Shown: in pieces, positions 40,557 through 49,788 of the stretch | Numbering within the stretch: position 1 is the first letter of the stretch | How the letters are laid out: each line of letters starts with the position of its first letter | Assembly: GCA_023953845.1 (NCBI GenBank) | Contig: JAMLJC010000001.1 | Location: 1,302,001-1,366,000 of the forward strand | Reading direction: 5' to 3' | From: Rhizobiaceae bacterium | Lineage (GTDB): Bacteria; Pseudomonadota; Alphaproteobacteria; Rhizobiales; Rhizobiaceae | Length of the DNA: 64,000 bases | Notes under the pieces: model-generated | Told to the model about the DNA's origin: nothing | The model's input: only the letters and a program-made list of their open reading frames with translations | Databases searched by the model: none | Made by a program: the position numbers and the translations under genes

Positions 40557-41981
40557 GTGAATGCGATTTCTATGCCCGATCTTCCTGTCGCCGTCATCGG
40601 GGCCGGACCAGTCGGACTGGCCGCCGCGGCCCGGCTTGTCGAGCGCGGTCTCCGTCCCGCCGTGTTCGAGAAGGGAGTGCGCGTAGGCGCGGCGGTCCTG
40701 GAGTGGGGCCATGTCCGCGTCTTCTCGCCGTGGGACTACAATGTTGACAAGGCCGCCCGAGCGCTGCTGGCGGACAATGGCGTCACCGCTCCGGCGGGCG
40801 AGCATCTGCCGACCGGCGAGGAGATCGTGAGGGACTACCTCGAGCCGCTGTCCAAGGTGCCCGCCATCGCCGACGGGCTGCGCCTTGGAGCCGAGGTGAC
40901 GGGCATCACCCGGCTCGGCCATGACCTGATGTCCAACGAAGGGCGTGCGGACGCTCCCTTCGTTGTCCGTTACCGCGATGCCGCGGGCGAGCAGCGCATG
41001 CTTGCAAGGGCGGTCATCGACGCGTCCGGAACTTGGTCTAGGCCCAACCCCATGGGCGTCGATGGCCTGCCCGTTCCCGGTGAGGTCGAGGCTTCAGACC
41101 GGATCACCTACGGGATTCCGGATGTGGCAGGCGCGGATCGCCAAGCCTACGAGGGAAAGCGGGTCCTCGTCGTCGGCAGCGGGCACTCCGCCATCAACGT
41201 CGCGCTCGCGCTGCTCGAACTCCAGGCCGAGGCTCCCCACACCGAAGTCCTTTGGGCGCTTCGGCGCAACCGCCTCGAGAAGCTCGTCGGCGGCGGGCTG
41301 AACGACCAGCTCCCCGAGCGCGGGGCGCTCGGTATTGCGGCCAGGGACGCGATCAAGGCCGGACGGCTAATAATTCTCGCTCCGTTCGCGGCCGAGCGCG
41401 TCACGAGCACAGGTGGACGCCTGTTGGTGGAGGCAACGCTCGGCGGCGTGCCTGTCATGGAGGTGGTCGACCGCATCGTCGTCGCCACCGGCTTCCGCCC
41501 TGACTTCTCCTTCCTCCGCGAGGTCCGCCTAGCCCTCGATCCCGCCGTGGAGGCGCCGCCGACGCTCGCCCCGCTGATCGACCCCAACTTCCATTCCTGC
41601 GGCACCGTCCCTCCGCACGGGATCGACGAGCTCAGCCATCCGGAGCCGGGCCTGGTCATCGTCGGGTCGAAGTCCTACGGCCGCGCCCCCACCTTCCTGA
41701 TGGCCACGGGCTACGAGCAGGCGAGGTCGGTGGTCGCGGAAATCGCAGGAGACCAGGTTGCCGCGCGCGAAGTCCGTCTGGTGCTTCCCGAGACAGGTGT
41801 CTGCAGCGCTCCCGCGGCGGCTTCCGCATCCTCCTGTTGCGGAGGCGCAGCCCCGTCAGACGTGGACGCATGCTGCGTTGATGACGCGGTCGCCAAGGCG
41901 GAAGGCGAGGCCGGATGCGGGTGCTCGGGGAAGCCCGTAGCACCCGTTGCCGCCAGCGCCTGCTGCCAGAGCGCGCCTTGA
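40557..41981 (+). CDS. Ars-operon FAD/NAD(P)-binding oxidoreductase with Cys-rich tail
   Basis: A 474-residue flavoprotein. GTG start with AAGGAG. The FAD fold is VAVIGAGPVGLAAAARLVERG and the NAD(P) fold is KRVLVVGSGHSAINVALALLEL, as in flavin monooxygenases/thioredoxin-reductase-like enzymes. The final ~65 residues hold nine cysteines including three CC pairs and a CGC (SSCCGG, DACCVDD, GCGCSG, SACCQ). Such tails could bind As(III). Ars-linked flavoproteins of this type are thought to oxidise or process arsenicals (ArsO-like), but the reaction is not established here. Its stop overlaps the next start. Confidence 0.85.
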   Translation: MNAISMPDLPVAVIGAGPVGLAAAARLVERGLRPAVFEKGVRVGAAVLEWGHVRVFSPWDYNVDKAARALLADNGVTAPAGEHLPTGEEIVRDYLEPLSKVPAIADGLRLGAEVTGITRLGHDLMSNEGRADAPFVVRYRDAAGEQRMLARAVIDASGTWSRPNPMGVDGLPVPGEVEASDRITYGIPDVAGADRQAYEGKRVLVVGSGHSAINVALALLELQAEAPHTEVLWALRRNRLEKLVGGGLNDQLPERGALGIAARDAIKAGRLIILAPFAAERVTSTGGRLLVEATLGGVPVMEVVDRIVVATGFRPDFSFLREVRLALDPAVEAPPTLAPLIDPNFHSCGTVPPHGIDELSHPEPGLVIVGSKSYGRAPTFLMATGYEQARSVVAEIAGDQVAAREVRLVLPETGVCSAPAAASASSCCGGAAPSDVDACCVDDAVAKAEGEAGCGCSGKPVAPVAASACCQSAP

Positions 41982-43192
41982 CGGCAGTTCCGGATACGGG
42001 TGACAGCCGATGGTTCATCAGCGCCCTCGGAGCGGCACAGATATGCTCCTGGGGGACGTTGTTCTACGGCTTCCCGCTGATTGCGGAGGCGATGCGGACG
42101 GACCTCGGCTGGTCGAAGACGGAACTCTACGGAGCTGCTACCTGCGGAATGCTGCTGGCGGGACTAGCGGCATATCCGGTCGGGGCCGCCATCGACCGCG
42201 GACACGGACGCTACCTGATGACAGGGGCATCTGTTGTCGCGGGCCTGTTGCTGGCCGCCTGGTCCCAGGTGACAAGCATTGTGGCGTTCTACGCGGTCTT
42301 GGCCGTGCTCGGCTGCATGCAGGCGGCGACGCTCTACGAGCCTGCCTTTGCCGTGATCGCGCGTCGGGTTGGACCGCTTGGCGCGCGCAAGGGCATCACC
42401 GCCCTGACGCTGTGGGGTGGCTTCGCCAGCACTGTCTTCATCCCCGTCATCCAGTTCCTGATCGACACGCAGGGGTGGCGCGGCGCGCTCCTTGTCATGG
42501 CCGCCGTCAATGCCGTCGTGTGCGGCGGCCTCTACCTCCTGGCAATCGATCCCCAGAAGGACGCTCCGGTCCGCGTGCACCATCCGGACGAGTCGGCGCC
42601 GCTCGCCGGGCGTGCCGCGGTCCGTGCGGCGATGCGCAGGCCCGCCTACTGGGGCCTCATGCTCGCCTGGATATCCTACGCGGCGGCCTTCTCGTCACTG
42701 ACCTACCACTTCTATCCGCTGCTGCTGGAGCGCGGACTGGACTCCTCGGGCGTGGTGATGGTGCTGGCGGTGATCGGTCCCGCGCAGGTGGCAGGCCGGG
42801 TGCTGATCCGCGCTTTCGCCTCCGAGGCTCCCGTTCGGAAGCTGGGATCGGCAATCGTGATCGTCTTTCCAATGGCGGTGATCGGGTTCGCATACGCGCC
42901 GCCGCAGGTCGCAGTCATCGCTGCCATCGCCGCATTCTACGGTGCCGCCAACGGCATGATCACGATCGTCCGCGGACTTGCGGTTCCCGAGATGGTCACC
43001 CGCGAAGCCTACGGAGCGGTCAACGGATCGCTCGTCGCGCCGATGAACATCATGCAGGCAGTCGCGCCGCTGGCGGCCGCCGTCATCTGGCAGGCGAGCG
43101 GCGGCTACGGGGCGGTGCTCGCTGTCATCTTTGCCGGATCGCTGACCTTGTGTGGGGGATTCTGGTTCGCCTCGGCTCGGACGATCTCCTAG
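41978..43192 (+). CDS. MFS transporter of the arsenic operon
   Basis: A 404-residue membrane protein with about 12 helices. The TTG start overlaps the upstream TGA (TTGA), so translation is coupled. Loop 2-3 has AYPVGAAIDRGHGRYLM and the N-terminal helix includes GAAQICSWGTLFYGFPLIA. Members of this MFS group (OFA/monocarboxylate-like) recur in ars operons next to the flavoprotein, so it probably exports the arsenical product of that enzyme. The substrate has not been demonstrated for this gene. Confidence 0.87.
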   Translation: MTAVPDTGDSRWFISALGAAQICSWGTLFYGFPLIAEAMRTDLGWSKTELYGAATCGMLLAGLAAYPVGAAIDRGHGRYLMTGASVVAGLLLAAWSQVTSIVAFYAVLAVLGCMQAATLYEPAFAVIARRVGPLGARKGITALTLWGGFASTVFIPVIQFLIDTQGWRGALLVMAAVNAVVCGGLYLLAIDPQKDAPVRVHHPDESAPLAGRAAVRAAMRRPAYWGLMLAWISYAAAFSSLTYHFYPLLLERGLDSSGVVMVLAVIGPAQVAGRVLIRAFASEAPVRKLGSAIVIVFPMAVIGFAYAPPQVAVIAAIAAFYGAANGMITIVRGLAVPEMVTREAYGAVNGSLVAPMNIMQAVAPLAAAVIWQASGGYGAVLAVIFAGSLTLCGGFWFASARTIS

Positions 43193-43269
43193 TTCGCGAA
43201 CGGCGGCCCAAGCTGGATGCGGGACACGTCTGCGAGGCAGAGGCGTACGTCCCTGTCCAAGGATGTGGT

Positions 43270-43587
43270 GGATCACACCTCGAGAGCGGCCCTTTGTGCT
43301 AGGTGCCAGTTCCCGGGCCGTGCGGCCGGCACCGATCAACGTCGCGGACGCGCTGCCCGTCCAGTTCCCACATCCATGCTGGGCCGCACGTTGGCGACAA
43401 CGTCGATGTCTTGGCCTCGCCTGACCGCCTGCAGGAGCCCAGGGACATCGTGGTCGGTGCGGTGACGAAGCTCCTGAAGGGGATAGACTGGCCGGAAGGA
43501 TTCCGTCCCCTCGACCCGCTGTTCACCCTCATGACGACGGACGAGATGCCGGCGTCGGACTGGATTGAGAGCCAGGAGGTCGACTGA
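43270..43587 (+). pseudogene. Degenerate gene remnant of unknown family
   Basis: Protein-like plus-strand sequence appears in two frames: RAVRPAPINVADALPVQFPH (about 43310-43375), then, after a frame change, AGPHVGDNVDVLASPDRLQ and LKGIDWPEGFRPLDPLFTL to a TGA at 43585. It lacks a plausible start. The two pieces look like one gene with a frameshift. The 250 bp that follow to 43835, and the 77 bp before it, show nothing. Confidence 0.35.
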
Positions 43588-43835
43588 GGCTATATCTCGT
43601 TCCCGAAGGCCTGAAGGTCCAAGGCCCATGGCGTGACCGCCGCATGGCAAGCTCCCGAACAAGAAGCGTATCGGGATAATGACCGTCGGCTTGTTCGCTA
43701 ATTTCACGCCATCATGAACCTGGCCCCGCTCCTCATACGCTGACCTGGTCATGGATAGCCGTTCCGCTTCGGGCGACCGATGTCCGCCAGAAGTCAGGTT
43801 GGTGGAATCCCTCGGGTCTCAAGCGCTATTCAAGA

Positions 43836-44804
43836 TTAAGAACGGTGTCCCAGGCTCACCCTACGCGAACCTTTCGAGGAGCTTGGCTTGTGTGCCGTCT
43901 CCGACATAGGTCCGGCCCGCAGCCCCTCTAACAAGGGTGCTTCCTGCGCCAATGCTTCGGCGAGAAAGTCCAGGAACGCCCTGATGCGTGCGGTCTGGCG
44001 CAGATCCTCATGGGTCAGCAGCCACAGGTCCAGCGTGAAGTCCTCGGGCAGCGGGGCGATCCGCACGAGTGCACGCTCGAGATCGGCAAGGCCACAGGGC
44101 AGCGGCGCAAGCCCCATGCCAGCCTGGGCGGCGGAGAGGGCGGCAGCGACGGAGTTGGTGCGCAGCATCGGCTTTGCCTCCGGGAGGAAGCGGGCGACGC
44201 GGCGCACGAGCGCCTCGTGCTCGGAATCGAAGCCAATCCAGTCATGCTGCGCTAGATCAGGCTCCGGATGCCGGGCCCGGTAGTCGGCGCTGGCGTAGAC
44301 GGCAAAGGCGAGCCGCCCGACGCGACGCCCAACCAGGGTCTCGGCGGGCGCGTTGCCGACGCGCAGCGCTACATCAGCCTCGCGGCGGCTGAGATTGAGG
44401 GCGACGTTGCCGACCACGAGTTCAATCTCGATGCCCGGATAGGCCTTGCGGAACGCGGCGAGGTGCCGGGGCAGCAGGCCGAAGGCGAGCATGTCGATGG
44501 TCGTGATGCGGACAGCGCCGCTGAGGCGCAGATCCTGCCCGGTCACCTTGCGGCCGAGGCTTGCAATCTCCTCCTCGACGCGAAGGGCACCGTCACGCAG
44601 CTCCTCTCCGGCTGGCGTGAGCAGATAGCCTCCCGGCTGCCGCTCGAAGAGGCGGACGCCCAGTTCCGCCTCGAAGGCGCCGATGCGGCGGAATACCGTG
44701 GAGTGGTTCACGCCGAGCGTGCGCGCGGCGCCGGAAAGCGAACCCGCCCGCGCCACGGCGAGGAAGACACGCAGGTCGTCCCAGTTCTCCCGCCTTGCAT
44801 CCAT
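43836..44804 (-). CDS. LysR-family regulator divergent from the P-type ATPase unit
   Basis: A 322-residue LysR protein of the same WDDLRVFLAVARAGSLSGAARTLG subgroup as the one at 2130. ATG 44804 has an AAAGG ribosome site 8 bases away and is preferred to the frame's upstream start. The substrate domain begins at about residue 95 (SGAVRITTIDMLAFGLLPRHL). The last ~25 residues (MSETAHKPSSSKGSRRVSLGHRS) are a non-conserved tail. It is divergent from the HMA protein/P-ATPase genes by 110 bp; control of that pair is possible but a LysR is unusual for metal ATPases. Confidence 0.88.
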   Translation of the reverse strand: MDARRENWDDLRVFLAVARAGSLSGAARTLGVNHSTVFRRIGAFEAELGVRLFERQPGGYLLTPAGEELRDGALRVEEEIASLGRKVTGQDLRLSGAVRITTIDMLAFGLLPRHLAAFRKAYPGIEIELVVGNVALNLSRREADVALRVGNAPAETLVGRRVGRLAFAVYASADYRARHPEPDLAQHDWIGFDSEHEALVRRVARFLPEAKPMLRTNSVAAALSAAQAGMGLAPLPCGLADLERALVRIAPLPEDFTLDLWLLTHEDLRQTARIRAFLDFLAEALAQEAPLLEGLRAGPMSETAHKPSSSKGSRRVSLGHRS

Positions 44805-44914
44805 GCAAAGGCACCTTTCAGAGATCGCCAATCCCGCTGCACTCTCGCACAGCCTATGTTCCCAGTCGAGGCAAGGCTTCAACAGGATGCCGAGCCAGGC
44901 GAAAGGAGAAGATC

Positions 44915-45148
44915 ATGTTCCAGAACACCACCACCAAAACCGTCCTTCGCAGCGACGAACTCTCTTGCCCGTCCTGCGTGCCGAAGATCGAGAAGGCCTT
45001 GCGGGACCTGCCGGGCGTGGAGACGGCCGCCGTCCGCTTCAACACCGGAAAGATCGAGGTCGAACACGATCCGGGGCGGACGAACGTCGACGCGCTGGTC
45101 CAGGCGATCCGCGGTGTCGGCTACGAGGCCCGACCCTCCGCCTTCTGA
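44915..45148 (+). CDS. Stand-alone heavy-metal-associated (HMA) metallochaperone
   Basis: A 77-residue ferredoxin-like HMA protein. ATG with AAAGGAG. The metal site is SDELSCPSCVPKIEKAL (CxxC), followed by GVETAAVRFNTGKIEVEHDP and a terminal VGYEARPS, the normal HMA pattern. Here it is separate from the P-type ATPase encoded next, which lacks an N-terminal HMA. It probably delivers the metal to that pump. Its stop overlaps an in-frame alternative start of the ATPase (TGATG). Confidence 0.88.
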   Translation: MFQNTTTKTVLRSDELSCPSCVPKIEKALRDLPGVETAAVRFNTGKIEVEHDPGRTNVDALVQAIRGVGYEARPSAF

Positions 45149-45222
45149 TGCCCTCGATCTCCGCCGCGTCCCCACAGGCGCGGCGGATGCTTGCCAACAA
45201 TACCAATGAAAGGGTGGATGAA

Positions 45223-47169
45223 ATGTCTAGTCTCCTGGCGATGATAAGGGGTGCCATCGCACATCCCGCGAGGCGTCGCTTCTGGCTCACCATCGGCAGC
45301 GGCGGCCTCATCGCGGTCGGCCTGATCGCGCGTTATGGGTTCGGCATGATCGATCTGTGGGCGGCGCTGATGGTCGCGGCCGCCCTCATTGCCGGATCGG
45401 ACATCGCCATCCGGGCCTGGCGGGCGCTGAAGGTCCGGCATCTCAGCATCGAATTGCTGGTGACGATCGCCGCGGTAGGCGCGCTCTCCATCGGCGAAGT
45501 CTGGGAGGCCGCCGCCGTCACCTTCCTGTTCATGTTCGGCGCATGGCTGGAGATGCGCACCATGGGCCAGACCCGCGGGGCGTTGAAGGCGCTGCTGGAT
45601 GCTGCTCCCGCGACCGCGACAGTGATGCGCGATGGCGTGGCGGTCGAGATTCCGGCCCATGCAGTCGCCATCGGCGAGACCGTGCTGGTCAAGGCAGGGC
45701 AGCGCATCCCCGTCGACGGCGAGGTGACCGAGGGCGCGGCCGCGGTCAGCGAGGCCGCCATCACTGGCGAGCCGATGCCGGCCGAAAAGGCGCCCGGTTC
45801 CCGTGTTCATGCCGGCACCATCGCCGAGAACGGCCTGCTGCGCATCCGCGCCACCAATGTCGGGGCCGACACCACGCTCGCCCGCATCATCCAGCGCGTC
45901 GAGGAAGCCCAGGAGGAGAAGGCACCGAGCCAGCGTATGATTGAGCGCTTCGCGCAGTGGTATACGCCGTCGATCATCGGGCTTGCTGTCCTCGCCTTCG
46001 CCTTCACGCAGGATATAAGGCTGGCGCTGACCCTGCTGGTCGTGGGCTGCCCCGGCGCGCTGGTGATCTCGACGCCCGTGTCGATCGTTGCGGGCATCGG
46101 CCGGGCTGCGCGCAGCGGCATCCTGATCAAGGGCGGCCAGCATCTGGAGAGCGCGGGAAAGATCGACACGCTGGCGCTCGACAAGACAGGAACGCTGACC
46201 GAAGGCAAGCCGCGCCTGGCCACGGTGATAGCACTGAACGAAATGGCCGAGGACGAGTTGCTGCGTCTCGCCGCCACGGCCGAGGCCGGCTCGGACCACC
46301 CGCTAGGCCGACCGATCGTAGAGGCTGGCCGACAGCAGGGGCCGCTGCCGACGCCCGAGACGCTCGACGAGCATGCCGGGATGGGCATCAGCGCCCGCAT
46401 CGAAGGCCGCGAGGTTGCCGCCGGGAACCGCCGCCTGATGGAGAAGCTCGCCATCCCGCTGGGTCCGGAAGGCGAGGCCGCGCTGGGCCAGTTGCTTAAG
46501 GCCGGGCAGACGCCAATCCTGGTGGCGGCGGACGGCAGGCTGATCGGCTTGCTGGGCATGTCCGACATGGCTCGCGAGGGCGCCAGGGAGGCCATCGCCC
46601 GCCTGCGCGACATCGGCATCGGCCGCGTGGTCATGCTGACCGGCGACCAGCATGGCGCGGCGCAGGCCATCGCCAGCGAGGTCGGCATTGACGAGGTCCA
46701 TGCAGGTCTGATGCCCGAGGACAAGCTAGAGCTGATCCGCCGCATGAAAGCCGAAGGCGCGCATGTCGCCATGGTCGGCGACGGCATCAACGACGCCCCC
46801 GCGCTCGCCGCGGCGGACACCAGCATCGCGATGGGAGCTGCGGGGAGTGACGTCGCCATCGAGACCGCCGACATCGCTCTGCTCAAGGACGAGCTGGGCA
46901 AGATTCCGGAGGCCATGGCGATCTCGCGCGCGACGCTTGGTAACATGCGCCAGAACCTGGCAATCGCGCTGGTGACGGTGGCGGGCCTGCTCGCCGGAGT
47001 GTTCTCGGGCAATGTCCACATGGCGGGCGGCATGCTGGTGCACCAGCTGTCGGTGCTGATCGTCATCGCCAACGGCATGCGGCTGTTGCGTGTCCCGAGG
47101 GCGGCAAAGCCTTCGAACGCCGATCAGGGAATGCCTGCGCCGACCGCAGCCGCAGCGGCCAGGACCTGA
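45223..47169 (+). CDS. P1B-type heavy-metal-translocating ATPase with CPG membrane motif
   Basis: A 648-residue pump. ATG 45223 has AAAGGGTGG upstream; ATG 45148, overlapping the previous stop, is the alternative. It has DKTGTLT (phosphorylation site), TGEPMPAEK, SDHPLG (the HP motif), LTGDQHGAAQAIASEVGI and GDGINDAPALAAADTSIAMG. The transmembrane metal motif is VVGCPGALVISTPVS; the usual CPC is replaced by CPG. It lacks a fused HMA domain. Zn/Cd/Pb- or Cu-type export would be normal for this scaffold, but the altered motif makes specificity uncertain. Confidence 0.9.
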   Translation: MSSLLAMIRGAIAHPARRRFWLTIGSGGLIAVGLIARYGFGMIDLWAALMVAAALIAGSDIAIRAWRALKVRHLSIELLVTIAAVGALSIGEVWEAAAVTFLFMFGAWLEMRTMGQTRGALKALLDAAPATATVMRDGVAVEIPAHAVAIGETVLVKAGQRIPVDGEVTEGAAAVSEAAITGEPMPAEKAPGSRVHAGTIAENGLLRIRATNVGADTTLARIIQRVEEAQEEKAPSQRMIERFAQWYTPSIIGLAVLAFAFTQDIRLALTLLVVGCPGALVISTPVSIVAGIGRAARSGILIKGGQHLESAGKIDTLALDKTGTLTEGKPRLATVIALNEMAEDELLRLAATAEAGSDHPLGRPIVEAGRQQGPLPTPETLDEHAGMGISARIEGREVAAGNRRLMEKLAIPLGPEGEAALGQLLKAGQTPILVAADGRLIGLLGMSDMAREGAREAIARLRDIGIGRVVMLTGDQHGAAQAIASEVGIDEVHAGLMPEDKLELIRRMKAEGAHVAMVGDGINDAPALAAADTSIAMGAAGSDVAIETADIALLKDELGKIPEAMAISRATLGNMRQNLAIALVTVAGLLAGVFSGNVHMAGGMLVHQLSVLIVIANGMRLLRVPRAAKPSNADQGMPAPTAAAAART

Positions 47170-47316
47170 GTTCGATGGCCGTAGCCCCTGCGCCAGTCGC
47201 AGGGGCTACGACTCCGTCACACAGGATACGCAGGCTTCAATGCGCCAAAGTCCTCCGCCGGGCAGCCCTCGCTCGGCACCGCCCGGCTCGTCGTCCGAGC
47301 CTGCCAGGCGGCGAAC

Positions 47317-48516
47317 TCAGTGGCCGCTGTCGTGCTCGTTCGGGGGCGCGTTGAAGACCTCCAGGTTCTCGGGCCCCTCGACAATCAGGTAGCCTGCGAG
47401 GCCTCGTTCGGCACGCGAAAGCGCGTGGTCCACCAGGACGTAGCGGCCGGGCACCTCGCACTTGAACTCCACGATGTTGGCCGACCCGGGGGGAACCGAA
47501 ATGCTCTGGACATCGGTGATGGGAGGGCTGGTGACCGACCCCAGCTGGTACGCCCGGTCGAAGATCTCTCCGATGACGTGGAAGCCTGAGGTGTAGTTCG
47601 GCCCACCCACGCCGAAATAGATGCGGACCGTCTCGCCGACATTCGCCTTCAGCGGATAGTGGTCGGTCAGCGCACCGACATGGCCGTTGAAGACGAAATA
47701 TTCCGGCCGCTCGTTGAGGAGCTTCTCGTAGCTCTCGGTCAACAGCCCGCTGCTGCCGAACGGTTCCTCCGTGTAGATCTCCCCCTGCATGACGTAGAAT
47801 TCACGATCGACAGGCGGCAAGCCGTCCTCAGGTTCCACGAGGATGAGGCCGTACATGCCGTTGGCGATATGGAGGGCGACGGGCGGCACGGCGCAGTGAT
47901 AGACGTAGATGCCTGGGTTCAGCGCCTTGAAGGTGAAGGAGCGCTCCTCGCCCGGAGCGGCCGTGGTCGCGGCTGCGCCTCCTCCGGGCCCGGTGCAGGC
48001 ATGAAAATCCACGTTGTGCATCATCCAGCTGTCTTCGGGATTTTTCAGGTGCACTTCCACCGTGTCGCCCACCCGTGCCCGCACGAACGGTCCGGGCACG
48101 GTGCCGTTGAACGTCCAGAAGCGAAACATGGCCTTTTCGTCGAGGTGGGCTTCGACCTCCTTGGTCTCGAGATCAACACGGACCGTAGCCGGTTCCCGCC
48201 GCGTGAGGGGAGGGGGTATGTTCGTCGGGTTCTCGGCAATGTCCGCCATGGAGGGATGGACTGGATTGACCGAATAGATGCGGTTGCTCAGGCTGCCCGA
48301 ATAGGTCCTGTGCCGGGATGCCTGGGTGCCGCCCGACTGGGCAAGCTCCATGCCCGCATGCGTTGGATCGGTGCCCCCCGTCTGCGCCAGGGCATCGGCC
48401 GTCAAGAGGCCTCCGACCGTCGCTCCCACCGAACCGACCAGCAAGCTGCGCCGGCTTACGGACCCGCGGTCCTCGTCGGACTGTTCGGACAGCACCGACG
48501 GCTTCTTCTCTGACAT
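47317..48516 (-). CDS. nirK: Copper-containing nitrite reductase NirK
   Basis: A 399-residue periplasmic enzyme reducing nitrite to NO. The Tat signal is RGSVSRRSLLVGSVGA. Cupredoxin domain 1 carries type 1/type 2 copper ligands in MMHNVDFHACTG and YHCAVPPVALHIANGMYG; the domain 2 histidine is in SGFHVIGEIF. All seven ligands are present. ATG 48516 has GGAGAG. It follows pseudoazurin, its electron donor, by 61 bp, and they form an operon. No nor, nos or NnrR genes occur in the window. Confidence 0.95.
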   Translation of the reverse strand: MSEKKPSVLSEQSDEDRGSVSRRSLLVGSVGATVGGLLTADALAQTGGTDPTHAGMELAQSGGTQASRHRTYSGSLSNRIYSVNPVHPSMADIAENPTNIPPPLTRREPATVRVDLETKEVEAHLDEKAMFRFWTFNGTVPGPFVRARVGDTVEVHLKNPEDSWMMHNVDFHACTGPGGGAAATTAAPGEERSFTFKALNPGIYVYHCAVPPVALHIANGMYGLILVEPEDGLPPVDREFYVMQGEIYTEEPFGSSGLLTESYEKLLNERPEYFVFNGHVGALTDHYPLKANVGETVRIYFGVGGPNYTSGFHVIGEIFDRAYQLGSVTSPPITDVQSISVPPGSANIVEFKCEVPGRYVLVDHALSRAERGLAGYLIVEGPENLEVFNAPPNEHDSGH

Positions 48517-48577
48517 GTTCGACTCTCCATTGGAATTTTCGTGAAGTTGGCCTGACCTGCGCGGCCCACTCCGTGGG

Positions 48578-49045
48578 TCAGTCGCCGCCCGATGCAGTCC
48601 CGGAACCGACCTCGGCCGTGAGTTCGGCCATGCGGGTTTTTGCCTTTCCGGGAAGTTTCGCCGTCTCCGCCGATTCAAGGTTGGCCGTGCCATCGCCGAC
48701 CTGGATCAGTCCAACCATTCCCATCGCGAAATGGGGCAGGCACTTGTAGCCGTAGATTCCCTCCACATCGAAAGTGACGGTCACCTCCTCGTTGATCTTG
48801 CCTTTCCACGGCTCGGCGCCTTCGGGCAGCATCTCTTTGATGGATTCCGAATTGTGCCCTTTGTCGGTGGCCACGAACTTCACGCTGTCGCCCGGCTCGA
48901 TCTTGAGGAAGGCCGGATCGAACTGCATCGGCTGGCCCTCGGGCCCCTTGTTCAGCATCCGGACCTCGTGTTCGGCAGCCAGCGCTCCATTCCAGGCAAG
49001 CCCCGAGACTGCGGCAACCATGGCAACTGCGGTAAGTCGCTTCAC
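48578..49045 (-). CDS. paz: Pseudoazurin, type 1 copper electron carrier
   Basis: A 155-residue periplasmic protein. The start is GTG 49045 (GGAGGG 7 bases ahead), giving signal MKRLTAVAMVAAVSGLAWNG and cleavage after GALA. Copper ligands are the His in TDKGHNSES and the Cys, His and Met in YGYKCLPHFAMGMVGLI. It donates electrons to NirK encoded immediately downstream. A ~35-residue tail (AKLPGKAKTRMAELTAEVG) is longer than in classical pseudoazurin but typical of alphaproteobacteria. No FNR-type box was seen in its 230-bp upstream region. Confidence 0.93.
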   Translation of the reverse strand: MKRLTAVAMVAAVSGLAWNGALAAEHEVRMLNKGPEGQPMQFDPAFLKIEPGDSVKFVATDKGHNSESIKEMLPEGAEPWKGKINEEVTVTFDVEGIYGYKCLPHFAMGMVGLIQVGDGTANLESAETAKLPGKAKTRMAELTAEVGSGTASGGD

Positions 49046-49275
49046 GTTTTTTCCCTCCTGCGTCGTTGAGTAGACATAGCGCCGTGAACCACGGCGGCAC
49101 ACGTTGGCTAACGGACCCCTCCTAGCTAAGTTCCGCTGAGCGACGATCGCTGGGGCAGGAGCACGGCGGGAGGTGTCGGCAGCTCCGGGTCCCGAGCAAG
49201 CCGGGACGCTGTAGACCGCGGGACATGGGTGTCCTGTAACCCCGCGTTTCGGCCTGCATCACCCGCCATGCGCCC

Positions 49276-49737
49276 TTAGCCATGGTCATTCTGGCATGCG
49301 AGATGCCGCTTTGCCAGCCACAGCGCTATCGGAGGAATGACCAGCCATTGTAGAACCGGCAGAAGACCTGTTCCGAACGGTGGAACAAGGGGCATTAGAT
49401 CGGAATAGCTCCATCGGTGGCTGACCGATGTGTGATAGAGTTCAAGGACCACCGTCGCGGCAAGTCCGACCGCCATATAGGCCAGCACGGGAACAGGGCG
49501 CCGCCGCGCTACCCAGTGCCGTGACCCAGCGACGAGCGAGGCGCTCCAGAAGGCGGCGAGCGTTATGACCACGTCGCCGTTCGTCGCAGAGAGGCAGAGC
49601 TTCGCTGCCTGCCAATGCGGCATCTCGGCCATGCCTTCGAAGGCAGGAGCCTGCAATATCTCCCACGCGAAATGGAGGAGAAACGCGAAGAGCGCCAACG
49701 GTGCCTCGGGAAAGCGCGACCATGACTCCGCTGACAT
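49276..49737 (-). CDS. Hypothetical four-helix membrane protein, last gene of the long operon
   Basis: A 153-residue polytopic protein. Helices are at about 13-32 (LALFAFLLHFAWEILQAPAF), 55-72, 82-102 (LAYMAVGLAATVVLELYH) and 125-143 (LLPVLQWLVIPPIALWLA). Histidines (FLLHFAW, ELYHTSVSHRW) lie near the membrane face. Family not recognised. It starts 51 bp after the GAPDH gene on the same strand and is probably co-transcribed. Confidence 0.72.
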   Translation of the reverse strand: MSAESWSRFPEAPLALFAFLLHFAWEILQAPAFEGMAEMPHWQAAKLCLSATNGDVVITLAAFWSASLVAGSRHWVARRRPVPVLAYMAVGLAATVVLELYHTSVSHRWSYSDLMPLVPPFGTGLLPVLQWLVIPPIALWLAKRHLACQNDHG

Positions 49738-49788
49738 TGGATTCCTGCACCTCCTGCGCCGATGCCGACGCGAAGCAGCCGATGGCCT

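Noticed and set aside
49046..49275. FNR/NnrR box upstream of pseudoazurin
   Set aside because: Looked for TTGAT-N4-ATCAA-like dyads; no acceptable match is present in the 230-bp region.
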